Positions 1-6,091 of a DNA stretch of 6,091 bases are shown in pieces (position 1 is the first letter of the stretch; each line of letters begins with the position of its first letter). This DNA is from Desulfobacteraceae bacterium. Its GTDB lineage: Bacteria; Desulfobacterota; Desulfobacteria; Desulfobacterales; Desulfobacteraceae. The stretch spans positions 1-6,091 of the forward strand of contig PIVQ01000462.1 in assembly GCA_003354055.1 (NCBI GenBank). Direction: 5' to 3'. The position numbers and the translations under genes were made by a program. The notes beneath the pieces are model-generated. The model made no database searches. It worked only from the letters and a program-made list of their open reading frames with translations, and was not told the DNA's origin.

Positions 1-436
1 CATCAACATGAATCATTCCGACCGGTTTGTCTTTTCCAAGGGCTCTCATAATCGGCAAAGTAATGGAGTGATCGCCTCCCGCACTTATCGGAATGACCGA
101 AGATCTGTGAAGTTTTTCAATAAACCCTTCAATATCTCTATGACTTGATTCCACATCAAAAATCTGTTTAAACGGCACATCCCCAACATCACCCACGCGG
201 CATAATTCATAGGGATTTATCCGTGTGACATGATGAATTTTACGCATCATGCTTGAGTAATCCCTGATTTGCCGCGGCCCCTGCCTCGCGCCGGAACGGG
301 CTTCTACCGCACCATCATATGGAATTCCGAGAAGTGCAATGTCAATGTCATTAAAATCAGTTATATACGGTGCTCTCATAAAAGTCGGTATTCCGCAATA
401 GCGCGGTTCATTCATTGCGTCATATAAATCATTCAT
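1..436 (-). CDS. Ureohydrolase (agmatinase/guanidinobutyrase family), N-terminal part, cut by window edge
   Basis: This cytoplasmic Mn-dependent hydrolase family removes urea from a guanidino compound such as agmatine or 4-guanidinobutyrate. I translated 145 residues from the minus strand; the frame is open to the left edge. Visible marks are PRYCGI near residue 11, the substrate-loop signature SGARQGPRQIR at 48-58, the metal-binding GGDHS at 120-124 (His123 a ligand) and IHVD at 142-145, where Asp145 begins the DAHxD metal motif that continues outside the window. So two of the six expected metal ligands are seen. The family is usually about 300-320 residues, so roughly half is missing. The start is the ATG at 434-436, preceded by AGAAAGGA (448-455) at 11 nt; an internal Met8 is less likely. 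The PRxxGI..(M)R opening resembles guanidinobutyrase/guanidinopropionase-type members as much as SpeB, so the substrate is left open. It lies 87 nt downstream of the flavin oxidoreductase on the same strand, probably in one operon. Confidence 0.9.
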   Translation of the reverse strand, partial: MNDLYDAMNEPRYCGIPTFMRAPYITDFNDIDIALLGIPYDGAVEARSGARQGPRQIRDYSSMMRKIHHVTRINPYELCRVGDVGDVPFKQIFDVESSHRDIEGFIEKLHRSSVIPISAGGDHSITLPIMRALGKDKPVGMIHVD

Positions 437-523
437 TTTATCAGATATCCTTTCTATTATGTACCGGGTCAGAGTATCACCCGTTGTTAAAACAACAACC
501 TATTTGGCCCGAATTTTTCCCCT

Positions 524-1645
524 TTACCTCGGAAGATTTTTGTTCACCTTGCATCCCATGGGAGATCCCTTGCCGATAGTGGCAAAACATTTTAAGCATT
601 CATCGCAGGGAATAATCTCATCATCTTTTCCAGTGAGTATTTTCCCTGCCGACTGAGGGTCGCAGATCATCTGCCGGCCAATGGCAACCATGCCAAGCTG
701 TTCGTCTTCCACAGCATGGGCTACGGCATTACCCACGCCGAATTTTCCAACAACGATCACCGGACGCCCGACCTGCCTTCTAAATGCAGCGGTAAGAGCA
801 ATATTCGCCCCTGAAGGTTTATCCTTGGCTAAAGCGGAGGAGCCCACAAGGCATTCCTTATCTTGAAGTTTCTTCCAGCCCCCGTGGGCAATCAGGCTCA
901 CATCAAAAACATCCACGCCTTCAGCGGCCAGTAATTTGCCGATGATAACGGCATCCTCAAGGGTCTGGCCTCCGTCAATTATTTCTTCTGCATTAATCCT
1001 GAAAAAAATGGGATATTCCGGTCCCAGGTCTTCTCTCACTTTTTTTACTATATCCAGCGCCAGTGTGGCCCGGCCTTTGGCGTCTCCACCATAGCTGTCA
1101 TCCCTCTTATTGGTCAGCGGAGATAAAAACTGACTCAGCAGATACAGATGGGCACCATGAATCTCAACACCGTCAAAGCCGGCTTTAGAAGCTCTGACCG
1201 CTGCCCTGGAAAAATTATCTACCAGTTGGTCGATATCTTCAGTATCCATGATTATCGGCTCGACATCCGGACGAAACGCCACTCCCGAAGGCGAAAGCCC
1301 CTGCCGCTCATTTTCGCGCGGAACACACCGGGGCCCTGCGTGGTTTAATTGGACAACGGCCAGAGCCCCTTGTTCCTGTATGGTACGTACAAGTTTGGCC
1401 ATACCCGGAATCTGGGAGTCGTCCCACAGCCCAAGACTATTGGGGACAATACACCCGGCCGGGTGAACAGATGTAGCTTCCACAATTGTAAGCCCTATAT
1501 CCTTTGACCGTTCTTTGTAAAAATAAAGGATATCTTCTGTGACAAATCCTTCCGGCGAGCCATAGTTTGTTGTAATCGGCGGTAGAACAAGCCTGTTTCT
1601 CAATTTCATATGTTTTATAGTGACTTCACTATTGAGCATTGCCAT
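524..1645 (-). CDS. Old Yellow Enzyme-family NADH:flavin oxidoreductase with C-terminal Fe-S cysteine motif
   Basis: A 373-residue FMN-dependent TIM-barrel reductase of the OYE / 2,4-dienoyl-CoA reductase family, which reduces activated C=C bonds of enoates or enoyl-CoAs. Seen: the N-terminal FMN strand LRNRLVLPPITTNYG (15-29); VVQLNHAGPR (97-106); the active-site segment VEIHGAHLYL (160-169), with His163, His166 and Tyr168 matching the His/Asn/Tyr of yeast OYE1; FLSPLTNKRDDSYGG (173-187); FRIN (215-218); and the phosphate-binding AIGR (321-324). The C-terminus carries Cys347-x2-Cys350-x2-Cys353-x11-Cys365, close to the [4Fe-4S] motifs of FadH and trimethylamine dehydrogenase. The protein stops eight residues after the last Cys, so the FAD/NADH half of those roughly 650-residue enzymes is absent. 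The ATG at 1643-1645 is chosen because AGGAGG sits 10 nt upstream; an upstream TTG at 1672 precedes that site and is unlikely. Family is firm; substrate and electron donor are unknown. Confidence 0.93.
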   Translation of the reverse strand: MAMLNSEVTIKHMKLRNRLVLPPITTNYGSPEGFVTEDILYFYKERSKDIGLTIVEATSVHPAGCIVPNSLGLWDDSQIPGMAKLVRTIQEQGALAVVQLNHAGPRCVPRENERQGLSPSGVAFRPDVEPIIMDTEDIDQLVDNFSRAAVRASKAGFDGVEIHGAHLYLLSQFLSPLTNKRDDSYGGDAKGRATLALDIVKKVREDLGPEYPIFFRINAEEIIDGGQTLEDAVIIGKLLAAEGVDVFDVSLIAHGGWKKLQDKECLVGSSALAKDKPSGANIALTAAFRRQVGRPVIVVGKFGVGNAVAHAVEDEQLGMVAIGRQMICDPQSAGKILTGKDDEIIPCDECLKCFATIGKGSPMGCKVNKNLPR

Positions 1646-1655
1646 TTGTCTTTTT

Positions 1656-1661
1656 CCTCCT
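1656..1661 (-). promoter_or_regulatory. Shine-Dalgarno of the flavin oxidoreductase gene
   Basis: AGGAGG on the minus strand lies 10 nt before the ATG at 1645. It lies downstream of the in-frame TTG at 1672, so it decides the start in favour of the 373-residue protein. Confidence 0.75.
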
Positions 1662-1706
1662 GTTATTAGCAAACAAGTTCCGCATACCTTAAAAAGTTGA
1701 ACGATA

Positions 1707-1881
1707 TCCGAAAGTCATCTTCCTTGGAAATAATCATTCCCTTTCAAAAAATGCAACGATAAACAGCAACCGTCATCCTTTCCCTCTATGGATCGTGATG
1801 AAAATTTCCCATGACAAAACCTACTGAATCCACTAAAAGGGTAAGGGCTGGGCAGATTCCGAAAGGATACTTCCAGTGAAA
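1707..1881. repeat. Imperfect 24-nt direct repeat (copies 1707-1730 and 1858-1881)
   Basis: Both copies read TCCGAAAG, four differing bases, CTTCC, three differing bases, then GAAA: 17 of 24 positions match, with the copies 151 nt apart. One copy lies near the oxidoreductase start, the other just ahead of the antiporter start, so each divergent gene has one upstream. This could be a pair of regulator-binding sites, or chance in an AT-rich spacer. Confidence 0.3.
1811..1839 (+). promoter_or_regulatory. Candidate sigma70-type promoter for the antiporter gene
   Basis: ATGACA (1811-1816, 5 of 6 to TTGACA) and TAAAAG (1834-1839, 4 of 6 to TATAAT) are separated by 17 nt. Transcription would begin near 1846, giving a leader of about 55 nt before the GTG start. 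The match is moderate and rests on consensus alone. Confidence 0.35.
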
Positions 1882-1899
1882 AACAAAAGGGTAAATTAA

Positions 1900-3081
1900 G
1901 TGAATCGGTCTTCTTCCGGCATTTTATTTGTGTTGTGCATATCCGTGGGGGTTGCCATGATCGGACTTGGAATTGTCTGGCCCCTGGTGCCGGTATATGC
2001 TGTGGAGCTTGGGGCGGGAGGTTTCCTTGTCGGGATAATCATTGCCAGCTTTAATGTGTCCAAGACCATTTTCAGTCCCTTTTCCGGCTGGCTTTCCGAC
2101 CGATGGGGAAGAAAGAACTTCATTGTGGTAGGCCTTGGGGCCTATGGAATCATTTCCTTTTTTTATCTATTGCCCTCCCAGGCAGAAACCCTTGTTATAG
2201 TCCGGTTTTTCCATGGCATGGCTTCGGTACTGGTGGTACCCATTGCCATGGCCCTGACTGCCGATATTGCCCCCAGAGGTAAACTGGGGAAATATATGGG
2301 AACCCTGAACATGGCTATAATGCTGGGTCTGGGAATCGGGCCGGTCCTGGGCGGAACCATCCGGGATCACTTCGGCATGGATGCGGCGTTCTATGCCATG
2401 GGCGGCTTGGCTTTTTTTGCCGGTATTCTGGCGATGATCCGAATCCCTTCGGACCGCAAACCCCATATGGACGGAAAGAAAAAGGCCGGGTTGCCCATGA
2501 CTCAAATCATTCGCCATCCCGTCATTCTGGGGATTTCCCTCATGCGATTTTTTGCAGCGTCCGGACAGGGGGCGGTATATACCTTTCTGCCCATACTGGC
2601 CATTGAGATGGGCTTAAGCAGTTCCCGGGTCGGCGTGCTTTTGGGGGCCAATATCTTTTTAATAGCCTTTCTCCAGCGCGCCAGCGGCAACCTTGCCGAC
2701 CGGATGAATCCAAAACATCTGGTGATTGGGGGAACCTTTGCCTCCGGACTTGCCGTTCTGGGTATGCCGTTTGTGGAAGGCTTTGCCTATATCCTTTTGC
2801 TCAACATCCTCATGGGCATGGCCAATGGAATGGCACTTCCCGGAGGCCTGGTGATGACGGGTCATCTGGGAAGGAAACTTGGCATGGCTTCGGTCATGAG
2901 TATCAATGATGCCTCCTGGAGCCTGGGGATGATTGTCTCTCCTGTACTTTCAGGGATTATCCTTGATCTTTTCGGTCTTGCCCATGTGTTTGTCATCGGC
3001 AGTCTGCTGATTATCCTGGGGACCGTGATTGCGAACTTTTTCTTCAGAAGCTATTGTCCTGAATCCCTTACCCCCAAATAG
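1900..3081 (+). CDS. MFS transporter, 12-TM drug:H+ antiporter type (DHA1-like)
   Basis: A 393-residue inner-membrane protein of the major facilitator superfamily, predicted to exchange a small organic solute for protons. Hydrophobic stretches fit about 12 helices (roughly 7-30, 40-60, 74-92, 96-120, 134-154, 160-180, then a polar central loop 182-205, and six more from 207 to 382). Family motifs are clear: motif A, GWLSDRWGRK (63-72) in loop 2-3; Arg102 in helix 4 (VRFFHG, motif B); and motif C, GLGIGPVLGG (143-152) in helix 5, typical of antiporters and so pointing to efflux. A weaker repeat of motif A, GNLADR (263-268), lies in the second half. The start is a GTG at 1900, with AAGGG (1887-1891) 8 nt upstream; it begins helix 1 at the usual distance. 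The gene is divergent from the oxidoreductase and 94 nt ahead of the acyl-CoA synthetase. Substrate cannot be told from sequence; an organic acid handled by the neighbours is only a guess. Confidence 0.92.
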   Translation: MNRSSSGILFVLCISVGVAMIGLGIVWPLVPVYAVELGAGGFLVGIIIASFNVSKTIFSPFSGWLSDRWGRKNFIVVGLGAYGIISFFYLLPSQAETLVIVRFFHGMASVLVVPIAMALTADIAPRGKLGKYMGTLNMAIMLGLGIGPVLGGTIRDHFGMDAAFYAMGGLAFFAGILAMIRIPSDRKPHMDGKKKAGLPMTQIIRHPVILGISLMRFFAASGQGAVYTFLPILAIEMGLSSSRVGVLLGANIFLIAFLQRASGNLADRMNPKHLVIGGTFASGLAVLGMPFVEGFAYILLLNILMGMANGMALPGGLVMTGHLGRKLGMASVMSINDASWSLGMIVSPVLSGIILDLFGLAHVFVIGSLLIILGTVIANFFFRSYCPESLTPK

Positions 3082-3095
3082 GTCCGCCACCCTAC

Positions 3096-3138
3096 AGGTA
3101 AAATAGGTTTTTTGCCGATTGCCATTTGGGGTTTACCT
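3096..3138. repeat. Inverted repeat AGGTAAA / TTTACCT between antiporter and synthetase genes
   Basis: Perfect 7-nt arms at 3096-3102 and 3132-3138 are separated by 29 nt. The spacer includes a run of six T (3108-3113), but no stem long enough for an intrinsic terminator precedes that run. The right arm overlaps a possible weak -35 (TTTACC) that lies 15 nt before TATGAT (3153-3158). It may be an operator, or chance. Confidence 0.25.
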
Positions 3139-3162
3139 CTTTAATTATAAGATATGATTAAT

Positions 3163-3170
3163 AAAGGAGG
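3163..3170 (+). promoter_or_regulatory. Strong Shine-Dalgarno of the acyl-CoA synthetase gene
   Basis: AAAGGAGG (followed by T) lies 5 nt before the ATG at 3176. It is the best ribosome-binding site in the window, fixes the start, and suggests good independent translation even if the gene is read through from the antiporter gene. Confidence 0.85.
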
Positions 3171-3175
3171 TACTT

Positions 3176-4861
3176 ATGACAAGACCCGAATACCAGGTAG
3201 ATCAAACCACCATAGGTCACTTGATCGATCTTGTGGCAGATCAATTCACTGAAAAAAAAGCCGTTGAGTACCATGAATACAGCATCCACCATACCTGGGG
3301 GCAGTTCAAAAAAGTTATCAATGATACGGCCAAAGCCTTTATGGCACTGGGTATTGAAAAGGGGGAGAAGGTGGCCATCTGGGCCAACAATGTTCCTGAA
3401 TGGCTTTATACCCAATACGGCACCGGTAAAATGGGGGCCGTACTGGTAACCGTCAATACCAGTTACAAGAGCTTTGAACTTGAATATCTTCTGGAACAGT
3501 CTGATGCCTCCACCCTGATTTTCATCGGCGGCGTCCGGGAGTCTGACGAATACCTCAAGGTAATTGAAAAAATCTGGCCCGAGCTTGATCAATGCGAGCC
3601 CGGACAACTCAATAGTGAAAAGCTTCCCAGACTGAAGAACCTTGTCCATATCGGGCCTGAAGAAAATAGACTTTCGGGCATGTACGGCTGGGAAGATATC
3701 CTCAGGATGGGCAGGTCTGTTTCAGATGAAGACCTGCAAACCCGCCAGGATTCTCTGCATCCGGATGATGTCATCAATATGCAGTACACCTCGGGTACCA
3801 CGGGATTTCCCAAGGGAGTAATGCTGACCCACACCAATATTATCGGCAATGCCAAAAGCATCGGGGAGTGCATGAACCTGACCTGTGATGACAATCTGTG
3901 CATCCCGGTGCCGTTTTTCCATTGTTTCGGTTGTGTCCTGGGTACCCTGACCTGTGTGGTAACCGCTGCCACCATGTCTCCTGTGACCCAGTTCAAACCG
4001 GACCTGGTACTTGAAGTTGTGGAGGCCAACCAATGTACCGCCCTCCATGGGGTCCCGACTATGTTCATAGCCGAACTTGAGGAGATGAAAAGCAAGACCT
4101 TTGACACCTCTTCTTTGCGGACCGGTATTATGGCAGGCTCTCCATGCCCCATTGAAGTGATGAAAAAAGTGGTTGATATCATGGGTATTACCGAAATGAC
4201 CATTGCCTACGGCCAGACAGAATCCTCTCCCGTGATCACTCAGACCCGGCCCGAGGACTCCCTTGACCTGAGGGTGACCACCGTGGGCCGTGCTCTGCCC
4301 GGACTTGAGGTAAAAATTGTGACCCCTGAATCCGGACAGGAAGTAAAGTTTGGAGAACAGGGAGAGTTGTGCACCAGGGGATACCACGTGATGAAAGGGT
4401 ATTATAAAATGCCGGAAGAAACCGTTTCGGCCATTGACAGTGAGAACTGGCTCCATACCGGAGACCTCGCGGTCATGGATGAAAACGGATACTGCAAGAT
4501 CACCGGCCGCATCAAAGACATGATTATCCGTGGCGGTGAAAATGTTTATCCAAGGGAAATCGAAGAGTTTTTATTTACCCATCCTAAAATCATGGATGTC
4601 CAGGTCATCGGGGTTCCAAGCGAACGATACGGAGAAGAAGTGGTCGCCTACATCCGGCTGAGAGCGGGAGAAAAGGCAGAATCTGAAGAGCTGGCCGATT
4701 TTTGCACGGGCCGGATAGCCTTTCATAAGATTCCAGCTTTTTTCTTTTTTGTGGATGAATATCCTGCCACGGCATCCGGGAAAATTCAGAAATATAAGCT
4801 CAGGGAGCATGCAACCGGCCACCTGAAGCGGCATAATGATGCCCGGATTGTTACGGCATAG
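3176..4861 (+). CDS. Acyl-CoA synthetase (AMP-forming), ACSF2/YngI-like
   Basis: A 561-residue cytoplasmic ligase of the ANL (AMP-binding) superfamily that activates a carboxylic acid with ATP to an acyl-adenylate and then to acyl-CoA. All core motifs are intact: the phosphate-binding loop YTSGTTGFPKG (204-214); YGQTESS (345-351); HTGD (427-430), whose Asp binds the ribose; the hinge region GRIKDMIIRGGENVYP (444-459); and the C-terminal catalytic Lys536 in ATASGKIQK (531-539). The N-terminus (IGHLIDLVADQF) and the GIMAGSPCP segment (317-325) resemble the medium-chain fatty acyl-CoA synthetases ACSF2 and Bacillus YngI more than FadD or acetyl-CoA synthetase. Full length for the family, no signal peptide. 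The start is set by the Shine-Dalgarno at 3163-3170. It lies 94 nt after the antiporter gene without a clear terminator between, and ends 8 nt from the convergent fliD. Likely substrate is a medium-chain fatty or related acid; exact specificity cannot be read. Confidence 0.94.
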   Translation: MTRPEYQVDQTTIGHLIDLVADQFTEKKAVEYHEYSIHHTWGQFKKVINDTAKAFMALGIEKGEKVAIWANNVPEWLYTQYGTGKMGAVLVTVNTSYKSFELEYLLEQSDASTLIFIGGVRESDEYLKVIEKIWPELDQCEPGQLNSEKLPRLKNLVHIGPEENRLSGMYGWEDILRMGRSVSDEDLQTRQDSLHPDDVINMQYTSGTTGFPKGVMLTHTNIIGNAKSIGECMNLTCDDNLCIPVPFFHCFGCVLGTLTCVVTAATMSPVTQFKPDLVLEVVEANQCTALHGVPTMFIAELEEMKSKTFDTSSLRTGIMAGSPCPIEVMKKVVDIMGITEMTIAYGQTESSPVITQTRPEDSLDLRVTTVGRALPGLEVKIVTPESGQEVKFGEQGELCTRGYHVMKGYYKMPEETVSAIDSENWLHTGDLAVMDENGYCKITGRIKDMIIRGGENVYPREIEEFLFTHPKIMDVQVIGVPSERYGEEVVAYIRLRAGEKAESEELADFCTGRIAFHKIPAFFFFVDEYPATASGKIQKYKLREHATGHLKRHNDARIVTA

Positions 4862-4869
4862 CTAGTGGA

Positions 4870-6091
4870 TCACTCATCATCTGAATCGGACAGCATTGTC
4901 GTGATATAGCTCTGAAGGGTCTCAATCTCGGCCAGGTAGGTGTCCAGAGCAGTATACTGATCGGCCATGATCTCGTATTTTTTTTCCAGGCGCTCTATCT
5001 CCTGTTCATAGGATTCTTCCAGGCGGGTGATCTGTTCGTCAATGCCATCGATCTCTCCGTTGATATAGCCGTCTGACAGGGCGTAATTACCGAGCTCATC
5101 ATTCAGGGTGTCGGCAAGTCCCGTGACCGTATCCGTTCCCAGGAGCAGGTCCATGATCTCTTCGTAATTGTCCGACAGCTGCTCGCTTAACTCGTCCTCA
5201 TCAAGGGTAATGGTACCATCGCTTTCGAATTCAATGCCAATATCCAGCAGGCTGGTGATACTGCCGCCGGTGTCCACAGTGGTGCTGAACAGGCTTTGGA
5301 GCGCCAGTTTTAAGGTTCTTGCCGTGGAACTTTGGGACAGTGTGCCCCAGGTATCATCATCCGCATCATAATCATCGTTCTCGTCAATTTCAGTGATAAG
5401 GGCATTATAGGTTTCCACAAGGCTTGAAATCTCATCTTCAACCGTGGTGGTGTTGTTTTCAATACTGAGGGTGGTGGTACCGGTGGAGTAGAGGGAGAGG
5501 GTCACCCCGTCGATGATGTCGGTGAGGGTGGTGTTCTCCTGGCGCTGGTAGGATACCCCGTCAACGATCACCTCGGCATTGAGGGAAGAATCCGCAGGGG
5601 TGATGGTTTGGGTCTCGGAAAATCCGAGCTGGCCCGATGCGGTGCTGTTCGCATCTCCCCAGTTGATGGTGAGTTCGTCCAGGGTGCCTGATTCGGCAAT
5701 GACCATTTTGCCCGTATCAGAGTCGATGTACACCTGGTAGTCCTTTTCACTACCGTCGGATTTGGATGCGTTCTCCAAAGCAATCTCAACGGCTTCCGCC
5801 AGTTCATCAGCGGTCTCGTAGGTCCCTGCCGCTATTTCGGCGGTAAGCTCGTCCCCGTCATCTTCCTGGAAAACAATGGTATTGTTGGCATCGTCAATGC
5901 CATCACTAATGGTAACACCATTTTCAAAATCAATGGCCGTATCCCCGGTCATGGTATATCCCGAACCGTTTTTTTCCGACATGGTCAGACCCGAGGGCTC
6001 GGTGATAATGGTAATTCGAGAGTCGTTACCACTGTCATCGGCCTCCAGGACCAGTTGATAGGTATTGTCCCCCGTGCCTGTGTTAATGACC
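4870..6091 (-). CDS. fliD: Flagellar hook-associated protein 2 (filament cap FliD), C-terminal part, cut by window edge
   Basis: FliD is exported through the flagellar apparatus and caps the filament tip, where it guides flagellin assembly. The frame is open to the right edge; 406 residues are visible, and the Met at 5980-5982 is internal because family-like sequence (VINTGTGDNTYQLVL) continues upstream of it. Counting from that Met: an insert of about 90 residues (33-122: Asp/Glu-rich, ending in ASGQLGF); the core FliD segment VIVDGVSYQRQENTTLTDII (138-157) followed by TTLSIENNTT; the YNALI motif (192-196); GIEFESDGTITLDE (249-262); and a long coiled coil, about 309-362, typical of the C-terminus that packs on the filament. 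No cysteine occurs, and Asp/Glu greatly exceed Lys/Arg, as expected for an extracellular axial protein. The stop (TGA at 4870-4872) nearly abuts the synthetase stop. No fliS follows, so this looks like the end of a flagellar transcript. Confidence 0.93.
   Translation of the reverse strand, partial: VINTGTGDNTYQLVLEADDSGNDSRITIITEPSGLTMSEKNGSGYTMTGDTAIDFENGVTISDGIDDANNTIVFQEDDGDELTAEIAAGTYETADELAEAVEIALENASKSDGSEKDYQVYIDSDTGKMVIAESGTLDELTINWGDANSTASGQLGFSETQTITPADSSLNAEVIVDGVSYQRQENTTLTDIIDGVTLSLYSTGTTTLSIENNTTTVEDEISSLVETYNALITEIDENDDYDADDDTWGTLSQSSTARTLKLALQSLFSTTVDTGGSITSLLDIGIEFESDGTITLDEDELSEQLSDNYEEIMDLLLGTDTVTGLADTLNDELGNYALSDGYINGEIDGIDEQITRLEESYEQEIERLEKKYEIMADQYTALDTYLAEIETLQSYITTMLSDSDDE

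Larger units (their letters stand above)
1646..1899. promoter_or_regulatory. Divergent intergenic region between oxidoreductase and antiporter genes
   Basis: This 254-nt stretch separates two divergent starts and must hold the promoters of both. It is AT-rich and I see no coding sequence in it. It contains a plausible sigma70-like promoter for the antiporter (1811-1839), an imperfect direct repeat (1707-1730 and 1858-1881), and a small TTCC-TT-GGAA inverted repeat at 1720-1729. I could not find a good -35/-10 pair for the minus-strand gene. Shared control of the two transcripts is possible, but no regulator gene is visible in the window. Confidence 0.55.

Noticed and set aside
483..499. Inverted repeat GTTGTT ... 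AACAAC between oxidoreductase and ureohydrolase genes, considered as a terminator
   Set aside because: It has only a 6-bp, A/T-heavy stem with a five-base loop, and no T-run follows on the minus strand, so it is unlikely to stop transcription.
1646..1672. Upstream TTG start adding nine residues to the flavin oxidoreductase
   Set aside because: The extension would place the AGGAGG site inside the coding sequence, and the added residues are not part of the family's N-terminus.
3091..3113. CCTA ... TAGG followed by six T after the antiporter stop, considered as an intrinsic terminator
   Set aside because: A 4-bp stem with a nine-base loop is too weak despite the T-run.
3158..4834. Long opposite-strand open frames across the synthetase gene (for example 3722-4456 and 3589-4203)
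   Set aside because: They lie antisense to a gene with all its family motifs, their translations are His/Pro/Ser-rich without domains, and none has a good ribosome-binding site.
4830..4859. Three alternating 5-nt elements (GGCAT, ATGCC, GGCAT) that could form alternative hairpins at the end of the synthetase gene
   Set aside because: Stems of 5 bp inside coding sequence, with no T-run after them, are expected by chance.
4870..5982. Reading fliD as a complete 370-residue gene starting at the Met at 5982
   Set aside because: The frame stays open to the window edge, the upstream 36 residues match FliD style, and no Shine-Dalgarno is seen before that Met.
1..6091. Search for tRNA, rRNA, CRISPR arrays, insertion sequences, att sites or riboswitches
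   Set aside because: No cloverleaf, regular repeat-spacer pattern, transposase-like protein or known riboswitch core was seen on either strand.

Overview
The window holds five protein-coding genes and no RNA genes, CRISPR array or mobile element that I can support. Two genes run off the edges. From left to right: the 5' part of a ureohydrolase gene (agmatinase/guanidinobutyrase family, minus strand, cut by the left edge); a stand-alone Old Yellow Enzyme-family flavin oxidoreductase with a C-terminal iron-sulfur-type cysteine motif (minus); a 12-helix major facilitator superfamily antiporter (plus); an acyl-CoA synthetase of the ACSF2/YngI-like type (plus); and the 3' two-thirds or so of fliD, the flagellar filament cap protein (minus, cut by the right edge).

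The organism is a flagellated bacterium of medium GC. An Fe-S type enoate reductase, a fatty-acyl-CoA ligase and a very acidic, Asp/Thr-rich FliD together look most like an anaerobic Desulfobacterota (sulfate-reducer type) genome. That placement is inference from overall protein style; no marker gene is present.

Layout: the oxidoreductase and the ureohydrolase are both on the minus strand, 87 nt apart, without a convincing terminator between them, so they are probably co-transcribed. The antiporter is divergent from them across a 254-nt region (1646-1899) that holds a candidate sigma70-type promoter and an imperfect 24-nt direct repeat. The acyl-CoA synthetase follows the antiporter on the same strand after 94 nt, with its own strong Shine-Dalgarno. 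Its stop codon lies 8 nt from the stop of the convergent fliD.

How the genes may work together: the four metabolic genes could form a small divergent cluster for moving and processing an organic acid (transport, CoA activation, reduction of an activated C=C bond, hydrolysis of a guanidino group), but nothing in the sequence proves a shared pathway. fliD looks like the end of an unrelated flagellar locus. I found no clear sign of a wholly new system. The most notable points are the reductase that keeps a cluster motif but lacks the usual FAD/NADH module, its pairing with a ureohydrolase, and the extra domain in FliD.
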